Shown: one piece after another, positions 15,919-22,968 of the stretch
Layout: every line of letters starts with the position of its first letter
How positions within the stretch are numbered: position 1 is the stretch's first letter
Assembly (NCBI GenBank): GCA_050486545.1
Contig: JBJHDM010000030.1
Location: 1 to 39,373 of the forward strand
DNA from: DAOMNN01 sp050486545
GTDB taxonomy: Bacteria > Pseudomonadota > Gammaproteobacteria > Burkholderiales > Rhodocyclaceae
Reading direction: 5' to 3'
Length of the DNA: 39,373 nucleotides
Made by a program: the position numbers and the translations under genes
Notes under the pieces: model-generated
What the model was told of the DNA's origin: nothing
The model's database searches: none
What the model saw: the letters and a program-made list of their open reading frames with translations, nothing else

Positions 15919-16986
15919 TCAGTCCACCAGCGCAACCGACTTGATCAGCGCGAAGACGGCCACACCGGGGGCGAGCGCCAGGGTTTGCGCCGACCAGGCG
16001 GTGATCTGGGCGAGCAGCACCTGGCCGTCGGCGAGCCGGCACACGACCGTCACGCGCCCGTCCGACGCCGGCTCGACGCGCTCGATGGTCACGGGGAGCT
16101 GGTTGAGGATGCTCACGCGCCCCGGCGCATCCAGCGCCAGCGCGACGTCGCGCGCAAGAATGCGCAGCCGCGCCGCGCCGGGTCTGCGAGCAGACGCACC
16201 CGCCAGCCACAGCCGTGCTGCTGGCGTGACGAACGGGTGCAGACCGTTGTCGGCAAGCACGCCCAGATCGCCTTCGAGCACCGAAGCCGGTCCCTCCTCA
16301 TCGAACAGCGGAGAATCCGGGCGGGCCAGCGCGTCGCGCAGCGTATCGATGGCGTCCACACGGCCGTCGCGCAGGAACACTACCCGGTCGGCGAGGCGTT
16401 CGACCTCGTCGGGCGCGTGGCTGACCAGGATCATCGGCACACCCGCTTCACCCGCAAGGCGAGAGAGGAAGGGCAGGATCTCACGCTTGGTCTGGGTGTC
16501 GAGCGCCGCGAGCGGCTCATCGAGCAGCAGCAGCTGCGGGCTGGTGAGCAGGGCCCGCCCCAGCGACACCCGCTGGCGCTGGCCGCCCGAGAGGCGGTCG
16601 ATCGACCGGTCGAGCAGCGCGCCGATGCCCAGCATCGCCGTAACTTCTTGCAGATGCAGGCGGCGCTCCGCCTCCGGCGTGCGCCGGTAGCCATAGAGCA
16701 GGTTGTCGCGCACCGACAGGTGCGGCAGCAGGCTGTGCTCCTGGAAGACGAGGCCGATGCGCCGCCGGTGCAGGGGCACGAAGTGCCGGCCCTGCTGCCA
16801 GATCCGCTCGCCGAGGACGACCTCCGCATCGCGCACGCGCTCGAGCCCGGCGATGACGCGCAGCAGGCTGGTCTTGCCGCAGCCGGAGCGGCCGAACAGG
16901 GCGGTCACGCCCGCAAGTGGCAAGGCGAGGTCGACGTCCAGCTCGAACGCTTCGCGCCGCCACCGGGCACGGACTCGCAAGTTCAT
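15919..16986 (-). CDS. modC: Molybdate ABC transporter ATP-binding protein ModC
   Basis: A 355-residue ABC ATPase powering molybdate import. Walker A is GRSGCGKT (32-39), a Q-loop VFQEHSLLPHL lies near 80-90, the signature LSGGQ is at 132-136, Walker B LLLLDEP at 152-158, and the H-loop SHAPDEVERLADR near 190. The C-terminal about 70 residues form a Mop/TOBE oxyanion domain (SILNQLPVTIERVE... through LIKSVALVD), as in ModC. Length matches E. coli ModC. Start ATG 16986 overlaps the modB stop as ATGA, indicating translational coupling. The downstream TupA-like gene suggests the same ATPase could also serve tungstate. Confidence 0.95.
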   Translation of the reverse strand: MNLRVRARWRREAFELDVDLALPLAGVTALFGRSGCGKTSLLRVIAGLERVRDAEVVLGERIWQQGRHFVPLHRRRIGLVFQEHSLLPHLSVRDNLLYGYRRTPEAERRLHLQEVTAMLGIGALLDRSIDRLSGGQRQRVSLGRALLTSPQLLLLDEPLAALDTQTKREILPFLSRLAGEAGVPMILVSHAPDEVERLADRVVFLRDGRVDAIDTLRDALARPDSPLFDEEGPASVLEGDLGVLADNGLHPFVTPAARLWLAGASARRPGAARLRILARDVALALDAPGRVSILNQLPVTIERVEPASDGRVTVVCRLADGQVLLAQITAWSAQTLALAPGVAVFALIKSVALVD

Positions 16987-17669
16987 AGCTTCGCGATCTC
17001 GAAACGGCGGTTGATGCCGTAGACCACGAACAGGGTCAGGAACGCGAATACGAGCAGCATCAGCGACAAGCGGTGTGCGGCCTCGTAGTTCATCGCCTCG
17101 GCGTGGTCGTAGATCAGCACCGACAGCACCTTGGTCTCGCCCGGGATGCTCCCGCCGAGCATCAGGATCACGCCGAACTCGCCCAGTGTGTGCGCGAAGG
17201 TCAGGGTCGCCGCGACGACGAAGCCGCCGCGCGTGAGCGGCAGGATCACGGTGAAGAAGCGGTCGAGCAGGCCGGCGCCGAGCGCGCTGGCGACCTCGAC
17301 GTGGCGGCGCCCGAGGTTCGTGAAGGCCTCGTTGAGCGGTTGCACGGCGAAGGGCATCGAGTACAGCACGGAGGCCACCAGGATGCCTTCGAAGGAGAAG
17401 GCGAGGTGGGTGAGGCCGATGTTCTCCAGGGTCTGTCCGACGAAGCCGCGCGGACCGAGCACGATCAGCAGGTAGAAGCCGAGCACCGTCGGCGGCAGCA
17501 CCAACGGCAGCGCGACGACGGCCTGGACCGCGACGCGCGCCGCCGAGCGCCCGCTCGACAGCCACCACGCGAGCGGCGTGGCGATCACGAGCAGGATCAA
17601 CGTCGTGTACAGGCACAGCCTGAAGGTGACTTCGATCGCCTGCCAGTCCGCCGGGCCGAGTCCTAGCAT
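16983..17669 (-). CDS. modB: Molybdate ABC transporter permease ModB
   Basis: A 228-residue inner-membrane permease with about five hydrophobic helices and the typical ModB N-terminus (LGPADWQAIEVTFRLCLYTTL). The cytoplasmic EAA motif region is VEVASALGAGLLDRFFTVILPLTRGG (near 130-155), followed by TLTFAHTLGEFGVILMLGGSIPG and TKVLSVLIYDHAEAMNYE, both ModB signatures. Length equals the family norm. ATG 17669 is chosen over the longer open frame to 17735 because the added residues are glycine- and proline-rich and unlike the family. It follows modA by 79 bp and overlaps modC by 4 bp. Confidence 0.95.
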   Translation of the reverse strand: MLGLGPADWQAIEVTFRLCLYTTLILLVIATPLAWWLSSGRSAARVAVQAVVALPLVLPPTVLGFYLLIVLGPRGFVGQTLENIGLTHLAFSFEGILVASVLYSMPFAVQPLNEAFTNLGRRHVEVASALGAGLLDRFFTVILPLTRGGFVVAATLTFAHTLGEFGVILMLGGSIPGETKVLSVLIYDHAEAMNYEAAHRLSLMLLVFAFLTLFVVYGINRRFEIAKL

Positions 17670-17748
17670 GGGGTCGCCTCCGCCTCCGGGAGCAATCCTG
17701 GTGTAGAGGTCGACCCCAGGCTTCGGGCGGAGCAAGGCACGGGACTCA

Positions 17749-18501
17749 TCACGGCCTCTCGAATCCGTAGCGCGCCATGATCCCGTGCGCCACGTCGGTC
17801 TCCATGAACTTTGCGAAGTTCAGCACGGACGGCCTGGAGCCCCCGCGTTTCGTGACGACGTAGCCCTGCGTCAGGGGTTCGTGCAACGCGTCGTCGATGA
17901 GATGGTGACCGTGCGTGGCCAGACCCGGAAAGCTTGCCAGCGACAGCGCGATGATGCCGACTTCGGCCGCGCCGGATTCGACCATCTGCGCCGCGTGGGC
18001 GATGTTCTCGCCGAACACCAGCTTGCCCTGCACCGGCTCCCAGACTCCGGCCGCCTCCATCGCCTCCTGCGCCCGCATCCCGTAGGGGGCATGCGCTGGT
18101 TGCGCGATCGCGATGCGGCGGATCGAATCCTTGGCGAGATCCTGCAGCGTCAGGCGCGAGGCATCGATCGTGGTGCTCCAGATCACGATGCGGCCGATCG
18201 CATAGACCGCCGGGTCGGTGGCCGTGAGGCCCGCTTCCTTCAGCCGCTCCGGAAATGAGATGTCGGCGGAGAAGAAGAGGTCGTACGGGGCACCGTTCAG
18301 GATCTGCGTCGTGATCTTGCCCGACGACCCGTAGATCACCGTCGGCCGGTGGTCCGGATGCACCTCGCGGTATTCGGCGATGAGGTCGTCGAGCGCATAG
18401 CGCAGGTCCGACGCGGCAGCGATCGTGAACCGCTCGGCATGGGCGGTGATCGACGACAAGGCGAGAACGAGGGCTGCCAGCAGTGCGCGACACGGTTTCA
18501 T
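17749..18501 (-). CDS. modA: Molybdate-binding periplasmic protein ModA
   Basis: A 250-residue exported binding protein. A signal peptide (LLAALVLALSSITAHA) precedes FTIAAASDLRYALDDLI (about 25-41), the ModA N-terminal anion loop. Typical later segments are VIYGSSGKITTQILNGAPYDLFFSAD (about 59-84), YAIGRIVIWS, RIAIAQPAHAPYGMRAQEAM and GENIAHAAQMVESGAAEVGIIALS. It captures molybdate (and usually tungstate) for ModBC. Start ATG 18501 has a good AGGAG Shine-Dalgarno. It lies 29 bp downstream of modE, so the two are probably co-transcribed and under ModE control. Confidence 0.95.
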   Translation of the reverse strand: MKPCRALLAALVLALSSITAHAERFTIAAASDLRYALDDLIAEYREVHPDHRPTVIYGSSGKITTQILNGAPYDLFFSADISFPERLKEAGLTATDPAVYAIGRIVIWSTTIDASRLTLQDLAKDSIRRIAIAQPAHAPYGMRAQEAMEAAGVWEPVQGKLVFGENIAHAAQMVESGAAEVGIIALSLASFPGLATHGHHLIDDALHEPLTQGYVVTKRGGSRPSVLNFAKFMETDVAHGIMARYGFERP

Positions 18502-18530
18502 GATCGACTCCTCGACGAAGCCTTGCGGGC

Positions 18531-19334
18531 TCAATCGACCCCGAGGATCACATGCGACGCCTTGATCAGCGCACACGCCTCGTCGCCGACCACGAAGCCC
18601 AGCGTGTCCGCGCTGACCTCGGTGATGATCGCCGCCAGCGTCGCCCCGCCGGCCAGTTCCAGCACGACCTCGGCGTTCACCGCACCGCGCTCGATACGGA
18701 CGATGCGCCCGCACAAGCGATTGCGCGCCGAGGTCCGCAGGCCTTCGGCCGGGTCGGACAGGATCACCCACGACGCCTTGACCAGCGCCCAGGCCTGCAT
18801 GCCCGGTGCGAGACCCATGTCGCGCAGGCTTTCCATCGTCACGATCGCGTGCAGCGTATCGCCGCTGGCCAGTTCCAGGGACACCTCGGCATTGACCGCA
18901 CCTTCCCGGATGGTCGTGACCGTGCCGTGCAGCGCATTGCGGGCGCTCGTGCGCATGTTGAGTCTCCTGATCAGCGCAAGCAGGCCGACGTCTTCCGCAT
19001 TGCCGGCGCAGCTGCGCAGGAATTCGTCCTGCAGCGCCACGAGCCGCGTCCACGCGGCGACGATCTCATGGCCGGCATCGGTCAGCTCGGCCCCGCCGCC
19101 CCCGCTCCCGCCATGGCGCGCGGCGACCAGCCGGGCACCGGCGAGATTGTTCATCGCCTCGACCGCTTCCCAGGCCCCCTTGTAGGTGATGCCGACTTCC
19201 TTCGCCGCCGCGTTGATCGACCCCAGCCGCCCGATCGCATCGAGCAGCGCGAGCCGCCGCGGCGAGATCTCGCCGGCATCGAACTGCAGCGCAATCGGCG
19301 AGACGAAGGAGGCGTTGTGTAGTGGAGGTGGCAT
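18531..19334 (-). CDS. modE: Molybdate-responsive regulator ModE
   Basis: A 267-residue regulator: an N-terminal winged helix-turn-helix of the LysR-like ModE type (residues about 20-115, with LALLDAIGRLGSINAAAK, GITYKGAWEAVEAMNNL and the glycine-rich wing GGSGGGGAELT) and two tandem Mop/TOBE molybdate-binding domains (about 124-192 and 196-266, each starting with TSARN and ending in ALVKAS or ALIKASHVIL). Molybdate-bound ModE usually represses mod transport genes. It is the first gene of modE-modA-modB-modC-tupA-like, so the operon is probably autoregulated. The start ATG 19334 has no Shine-Dalgarno and lies 8 nt from the -10 hexamer, suggesting a leaderless mRNA. Confidence 0.95.
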   Translation of the reverse strand: MPPPLHNASFVSPIALQFDAGEISPRRLALLDAIGRLGSINAAAKEVGITYKGAWEAVEAMNNLAGARLVAARHGGSGGGGAELTDAGHEIVAAWTRLVALQDEFLRSCAGNAEDVGLLALIRRLNMRTSARNALHGTVTTIREGAVNAEVSLELASGDTLHAIVTMESLRDMGLAPGMQAWALVKASWVILSDPAEGLRTSARNRLCGRIVRIERGAVNAEVVLELAGGATLAAIITEVSADTLGFVVGDEACALIKASHVILGVD

Positions 19335-19340
19335 CGCATT

Positions 19341-19371
19341 GCAAAATATACCTTGCTACATAACCGGTCAA
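19341..19371 (-). promoter_or_regulatory. mod promoter with ModE-like operator
   Basis: On the minus strand TTGACC (19371-19366), a 17-bp spacer and TATTTT (19348-19343) form a sigma70-like promoter. Between them the plus strand reads ATATACCTTGCTACATAACC, which resembles the E. coli ModE operator half-site pattern TATA...CTACATAAC. The operator fills the spacer, so bound ModE would block RNA polymerase. Transcription would start near 19336, about two bases before the modE ATG. Confidence 0.65.
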
Positions 19372-19478
19372 GCGTCGCAGGCAATCGCTTCACAGGGGCT
19401 CGAGGGCGGCATGCGCTCGCTGACGGCGAAAGCGGTGCCGTCGGTGGGCGCCTGACCGTCGAACCGGCTTCGGTTCGC

Positions 19479-19513
19479 TTGCGACATCGGTCCTTCCCGT
19501 ACTAGACTAAGTC
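19479..19513 (+). promoter_or_regulatory. Toxin-antitoxin promoter and putative operator
   Basis: TTGCGA (19479-19484), an 18-bp spacer and TAGACT (19503-19508) form a promoter. The -10 overlaps a short palindrome GACTAAGTC (19505-19513), a likely binding site for the antitoxin, since Phd-type antitoxins repress their own operons. The antitoxin start follows at 19540 after GGAAG (19531-19535). Confidence 0.4.
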
Positions 19514-19539
19514 CAATTGGTTTGATCAATGGAAGCGCC

Positions 19540-19797
19540 ATGCACACCGTCAACATCCACGAAGCGAAAACCCATCTGTCGCGCCTGGTCGAACAGGCCG
19601 CGCAGGGCGAGCCGTTCATCATCGCCCGGGCCGGCAAGCCGCTCGTGAAGGTGACGCGGCTGGATACACCGGTTGCCGGGCAAGTCCGCCGGATCGGATT
19701 CCTGGCGGGCCAGATCGCGGTTCCGGACGACTTCGACCGGATGGGCGGCGAGGAAATCGAGCAGTGGTTCGCGGGCAGCGATGAAACTGCTGCTTGA
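19540..19797 (+). CDS. Phd/YefM-family antitoxin
   Basis: An 85-residue antitoxin. The N-terminal half MHTVNIHEAKTHLSRLVEQ (1-19) followed by GEPFIIARAGKPLVKV is the classical Phd/YefM DNA-binding and dimer fold. The C-terminal tail (GFLAGQIAVPDDFDRMG, then EEIEQWF) matches the segment that neutralises PIN toxins in this pairing. Start ATG 19540 follows GGAAG; the longer open frame from 19522 is not supported. The stop codon lies 17 bp inside the toxin gene, so the two are translationally coupled. It likely represses its own promoter. Confidence 0.9.
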   Translation: MHTVNIHEAKTHLSRLVEQAAQGEPFIIARAGKPLVKVTRLDTPVAGQVRRIGFLAGQIAVPDDFDRMGGEEIEQWFAGSDETAA

Positions 19798-20167
19798 TAC
19801 GCACGTGCTGCTCTGGGCGGCCGGCATGCCCGAACGGCTGTCGGAAGATGCGCGCGCGCTGATCGAAGCCGAAGAGAACACGCTGATCTTCAGCGCCGCA
19901 AGTCTCTGGGAAATGGCCATCAAGCACAGCCTCGGGCGGAGCGACTTCCGCGTCGACGCCCGCGTGCTGCGCCGCGGCCTGCTCGACAACGGCTATGGCG
20001 AACTGCCCATCCTGAGCGAACATGCGGTGGCGGTCGACGGCCTGCCACCGATCCACCGAGACCCTTTCGACCGCCTGCTGGTCGCGCAGGCGACCGTCGA
20101 GGGCATCACGCTGCTGACCTCGGACACCGTCATCGCACGATACCCGGGCCCGGTACGGCTCGTGTAG
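19781..20167 (+). CDS. vapC: PIN-domain (VapC-like) toxin
   Basis: A 128-residue PIN-domain ribonuclease toxin. Acidic metal-binding residues are visible at Asp6 (LLLDTHVLLW), Glu44 (SLWEMAIKHS), Asp94/Asp97 (HRDPFDRLLVAQA) and Asp115 (LLTSDTVIARY), the usual PIN quartet. VapC toxins cleave tRNA or rRNA and are held inactive by the partner antitoxin. Start ATG 19781 overlaps the antitoxin gene by 17 bp; an earlier in-frame start would sit deep inside the antitoxin. The gene ends 16 bp before the convergent SpmAB-like gene. The pair looks intact. Confidence 0.92.
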   Translation: MKLLLDTHVLLWAAGMPERLSEDARALIEAEENTLIFSAASLWEMAIKHSLGRSDFRVDARVLRRGLLDNGYGELPILSEHAVAVDGLPPIHRDPFDRLLVAQATVEGITLLTSDTVIARYPGPVRLV

Positions 20168-20183
20168 CCGTGGATTGGCGGGG

Positions 20184-21479
20184 TTACAGGAACAGGTAGC
20201 TGCAGATCGCGACCGCCGCGAACACCGCGACGATGTCGGCGGTCAGGGCGGCCGCCAGGGTGTGGCGGATGCGACGGATCTGGACCGCGCCGAAATAGAC
20301 CGCCAGCACGTAGAAGGTGGTCTCGGTCGAGCCCTGCAGCGTGGTCACCAGCATGCCGACGTAGCTGTCCGGGCCGATCGTCGGATCGTTGATGATGGAA
20401 GCCATCACGCCGTACGCGCCCGAGCCCGACAGCGGGCGCAGCAGCGCCATCGGCAGGGCCTCGGCGGGCAGGCCGAAGCGCGCGGTGAACCCGCCCAGCA
20501 CCTCGACCATGACGTCCATCGCGCCGCTCGCGCGGAACATGCCGACCGCGACGAGGATCGCGACAAGGTACGGGATGATGCGCAGCGCCACCTGGAAGCC
20601 GTCCTTGGCCCCTTCGACGAAGACCTCGTAGATGCGCACGCCGCGCAGCGCCCCGAACAACAGGAAACCGACCATCAGCACCGGGATGATCCACGGCGAG
20701 ATCGCCCGCCCCCAGAAGATCGTCGCCGGGATCAGCGCGACGATGGTGCCCAGTGCGAGCATCGACACCCATACCGGATAGCCGCCGGGATCGGGCGGAA
20801 GGGCCTCGCGATCGGGGTCGTCGCGCACCCACGGGCGGTCCATCGCATCGGCCGCCGGATCGGGTGCGGGCAGCGGGGCGAAGCGCCGGTAGACCATCGC
20901 CGCGGTGATCGCCGCGATCGTCGCGCACACCGTCGCGAACAGCGTGGTCGGCAGGATCGCGGCCGGATCGGCCGAGCCCGCGGCGGCGCGGATCGCAATG
21001 ACGCCGGTCGGCAGCAACGTGATGCTGGAGGTGTTGATCGCGAGGAACAGCGCCATCGAGTTGGTCGCGGTACCCGGGCGCGTGTTGAGCTTGTCCAGTT
21101 CCTGCATCGCGCGGATGCCGAAGGGCGTGGCCGCGTTGCCCAGCCCCAGAGCATTGGCCGACATGTTCAGGATCATCGCACCCATCGCCGGATGGTCCGG
21201 GGGAATCTCGGGAAACAGGCGGGTCATCAGCGGTCGGATCAGCCGCGCGATGATGGTCAGCAGGCCGCCCGCTTCGGCGACCTTCATGAGCCCCAGGAAC
21301 AGCGTCATGACACCGACCAGTCCGAGCGCGAGTTCCACCGCGCCCGCCGCCGAAGAGATCATTCCCGAGGACAGGGCCTCCATCGGGGACGGAACGCCGT
21401 CGACCGCGACATGCGCCAGCTCACGCCAGGCGGCTGCGGCAAAGGCGATCAGGACGATACCGAGAAAGATCCAGTTCAT
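20184..21479 (-). CDS. Fused SpmA-SpmB-like nucleoside-recognition (Gate) membrane protein
   Basis: A 431-residue polytopic inner-membrane protein. The N-terminal half resembles SpmA: GAVELALGLVGVMTLFLGLMKVAEAGG (about 46-72), FPEIPPDHPAMGAMILNMSANALGLGNAATPFG (about 89-121) and TNSMALFLAINTSSITLLPTGVIAIRA. After a hydrophilic linker (about 205-235, PDPAADAMDRPWVRDDP) the C-terminal half resembles SpmB: GAKDGFQVALRIIPYLVAILVAVGMFRASGAMD, ALLRPLSGSGAYGVM and PDSYVGMLVTTLQGSTETTFYVLAVYFG. In Bacillus spmA and spmB are separate and needed for spore core dehydration; fused forms occur in non-sporulating proteobacteria, with unknown function. The start ATG 21479 is a plain fit to the family. Confidence 0.88.
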   Translation of the reverse strand: MNWIFLGIVLIAFAAAAWRELAHVAVDGVPSPMEALSSGMISSAAGAVELALGLVGVMTLFLGLMKVAEAGGLLTIIARLIRPLMTRLFPEIPPDHPAMGAMILNMSANALGLGNAATPFGIRAMQELDKLNTRPGTATNSMALFLAINTSSITLLPTGVIAIRAAAGSADPAAILPTTLFATVCATIAAITAAMVYRRFAPLPAPDPAADAMDRPWVRDDPDREALPPDPGGYPVWVSMLALGTIVALIPATIFWGRAISPWIIPVLMVGFLLFGALRGVRIYEVFVEGAKDGFQVALRIIPYLVAILVAVGMFRASGAMDVMVEVLGGFTARFGLPAEALPMALLRPLSGSGAYGVMASIINDPTIGPDSYVGMLVTTLQGSTETTFYVLAVYFGAVQIRRIRHTLAAALTADIVAVFAAVAICSYLFL

Positions 21480-22118
21480 GGGCCCCGGGGCTGGAGTGCG
21501 TTCGTTTCAGCGCGCCCTGCGGGCCCGGCTGCCCGCATATTCTGGCACACCCGCGACTCCGCGCACGCCGGCGCAGGACGAAAGCGATCGAAATGTCGAT
21601 GCGGGAAACGGGCAAGAGGAAAGGGAAGGAGTCCGGCGCGAGGCGCCGGAAAAAGAAAGCGGGGACCGACAGCAGTGCGATTTATCCGACCGGCCCTTGG
21701 GGTTAGGGGGACTGCGCGGCAACGGTCGTTGGGGAGATGGTCCCCGCTTTGATGTCTACCTTATCAAGTTTTGTGCCATCTCCGACCCTCCTGCATCGGC
21801 ACCTGGTTGTGGCGTGTTTTCATGGACTTGTCTCAAGATGACGGGTTCGGCCGCACCCTTCGCCTGCCGCCATGACTGCCATTTCGGCAAACTAACCTGC
21901 CATTTCTGACGGTTTGGCAGACATGCCTGACGATGGCCGGGATCGGTTCATCGACTGAACGGATTCCGTCCCGTGCCGGTCTGAACGCTTGTCACCCAAG
22001 GCACGCAGATGCGGGAGGTGCTAACGTACGAGAATCGATGATCGTCCCGCCCGCTACCGGATGCCTTCCCGCAACGGGAACTCCGATCCGGTACTCACCC
22101 GAACCGGAGGCACCCATC
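21480..22118. other. Non-coding divergent region between SpmAB-like and DUF151 genes
   Basis: 639 bp with no convincing gene. Composition changes from about 21,600 to 21,960, with purine-rich then more AT-rich stretches unlike the flanking coding DNA. It contains a CCGGCGC-GAG-GCGCCGG hairpin (21633-21649), the 12-bp inverted-repeat unit at 21656-21750, and two close copies of CTGCCATTTC (about 21874 and 21897) followed by GTTTGGCAG. It probably carries promoters for both divergent genes and degraded mobile-element sequence, but no transposase is seen. Confidence 0.5.
21656..21750. repeat. 95-bp unit with 12-bp terminal inverted repeats
   Basis: AAAGCGGGGACC (21656-21667) is exactly complementary to GGTCCCCGCTTT (21739-21750), enclosing 71 bp. 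No open frame lies inside. The layout suggests a miniature element or a REP-type palindrome. Confidence 0.6.
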
Positions 22119-22961
22119 ATGTCCTCTTCGCTCTTACGGATCCTGATCCCGCTGCTGGCCGGTGCGCTTCTGTCCGCTGCGGCGTCGGCGCGCGAACTCG
22201 CCGTCGCGCCGGACCAGCTCATCCCGGTCGAACTGGCGACCGTCGCGGTACTCACCGGCACCGACGTACCGGTCGTGTTGCTGCGCGAACCCGAATCCGG
22301 TGACGTGATCCCGATCTTCATCGGCATCCCCGAGGCGCGCGCGATCCTGATCGCACTGCGCGGCGTCGAGCTGCCGCGTCCGATGACCCACGACCTCCTC
22401 CGCGACGTCATCGGCAAACTCGCGGGGACGGTAGAACGGGTCGTCGTCGACGACCTGCGCAACAACACCTATCACGCCGTGATCGAAGTGCGCGTGCAGC
22501 CCGACGACCGGATCGTCCGGATCGACGCACGCCCCAGCGATGCGCTGGCGCTCGCGGTCCGGTCCGGTTCGGAGATCCGCGTATCGATCCCGGTGCTCCA
22601 GGCGGGGCGCGATCTCGAGTTCGAAGGACTGGGGAACGAACAGGTCGTCACGGCGCTGGGCATCACCGTCGTCGAGGCGACGCCGGAACTGCGCGATGCG
22701 CTGTCCCTGCCCGAGCGCGAGGGGGTCCTCGTCACCGCCGCTCGGGGTCTTGCCGCATTCTCGGGACTCGAGCCGGGCAGCCTCGTGCTGTCGGTGAACG
22801 ACAGCGTCCCCGGCACGCCGATGGAATTCCTGGAACTGGTGCGCCGCACGCCGGCCGGGACGGCGGCAACGATCCGCTACTGGTGGGACGGTGAAGAGCG
22901 CACGATCGAACTGTCCACCGACGTCCCGGGCCGCGCCCGGCAGCACGGCGTCGTGCTCTAG
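22119..22961 (+). CDS. Exported DUF151 (bifunctional nuclease family) protein with C-terminal PDZ-like region
   Basis: A 280-residue protein. A signal peptide (LLRILIPLLAGALLSAAASA, about 5-24) is followed by a DUF151 domain (about 35-165): VAVLTGTDVPVVLLREPESGDVIPIFIG, EARAILIALRGVELPRPMTHDLL, and RIDARPSDALALAVRSGSEIRVS, all hallmarks of the BFN family. The C-terminal part (about 185-270: GVLVTAARGLAAFSGLEPGSLVLSVND... then FLELVRRTPAGTAATIRYWWDGEERTIELS) reads like a PDZ domain. BFN proteins were described as nucleases in plants and as cytoplasmic proteins in bacteria, so an exported PDZ fusion is unusual. Start ATG 22119 has GGAGG at 9-10 nt. Convergent with recD, 7 bp apart. Confidence 0.85.
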   Translation: MSSSLLRILIPLLAGALLSAAASARELAVAPDQLIPVELATVAVLTGTDVPVVLLREPESGDVIPIFIGIPEARAILIALRGVELPRPMTHDLLRDVIGKLAGTVERVVVDDLRNNTYHAVIEVRVQPDDRIVRIDARPSDALALAVRSGSEIRVSIPVLQAGRDLEFEGLGNEQVVTALGITVVEATPELRDALSLPEREGVLVTAARGLAAFSGLEPGSLVLSVNDSVPGTPMEFLELVRRTPAGTAATIRYWWDGEERTIELSTDVPGRARQHGVVL

Positions 22962-22968
22962 CCCGCAT

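Noticed and set aside
21633..21649. Terminator hairpin CCGGCGC-GAG-GCGCCGG
   Set aside because: Followed by As on the plus strand and preceded by Ts, so there is no T-tract downstream in either direction; likely a palindrome of the element region.
20175..21752. A plus-strand open frame of about 525 codons
   Set aside because: Mirror of the SpmAB-like membrane protein gene; extremely Arg/His/Asp-rich and without motifs.
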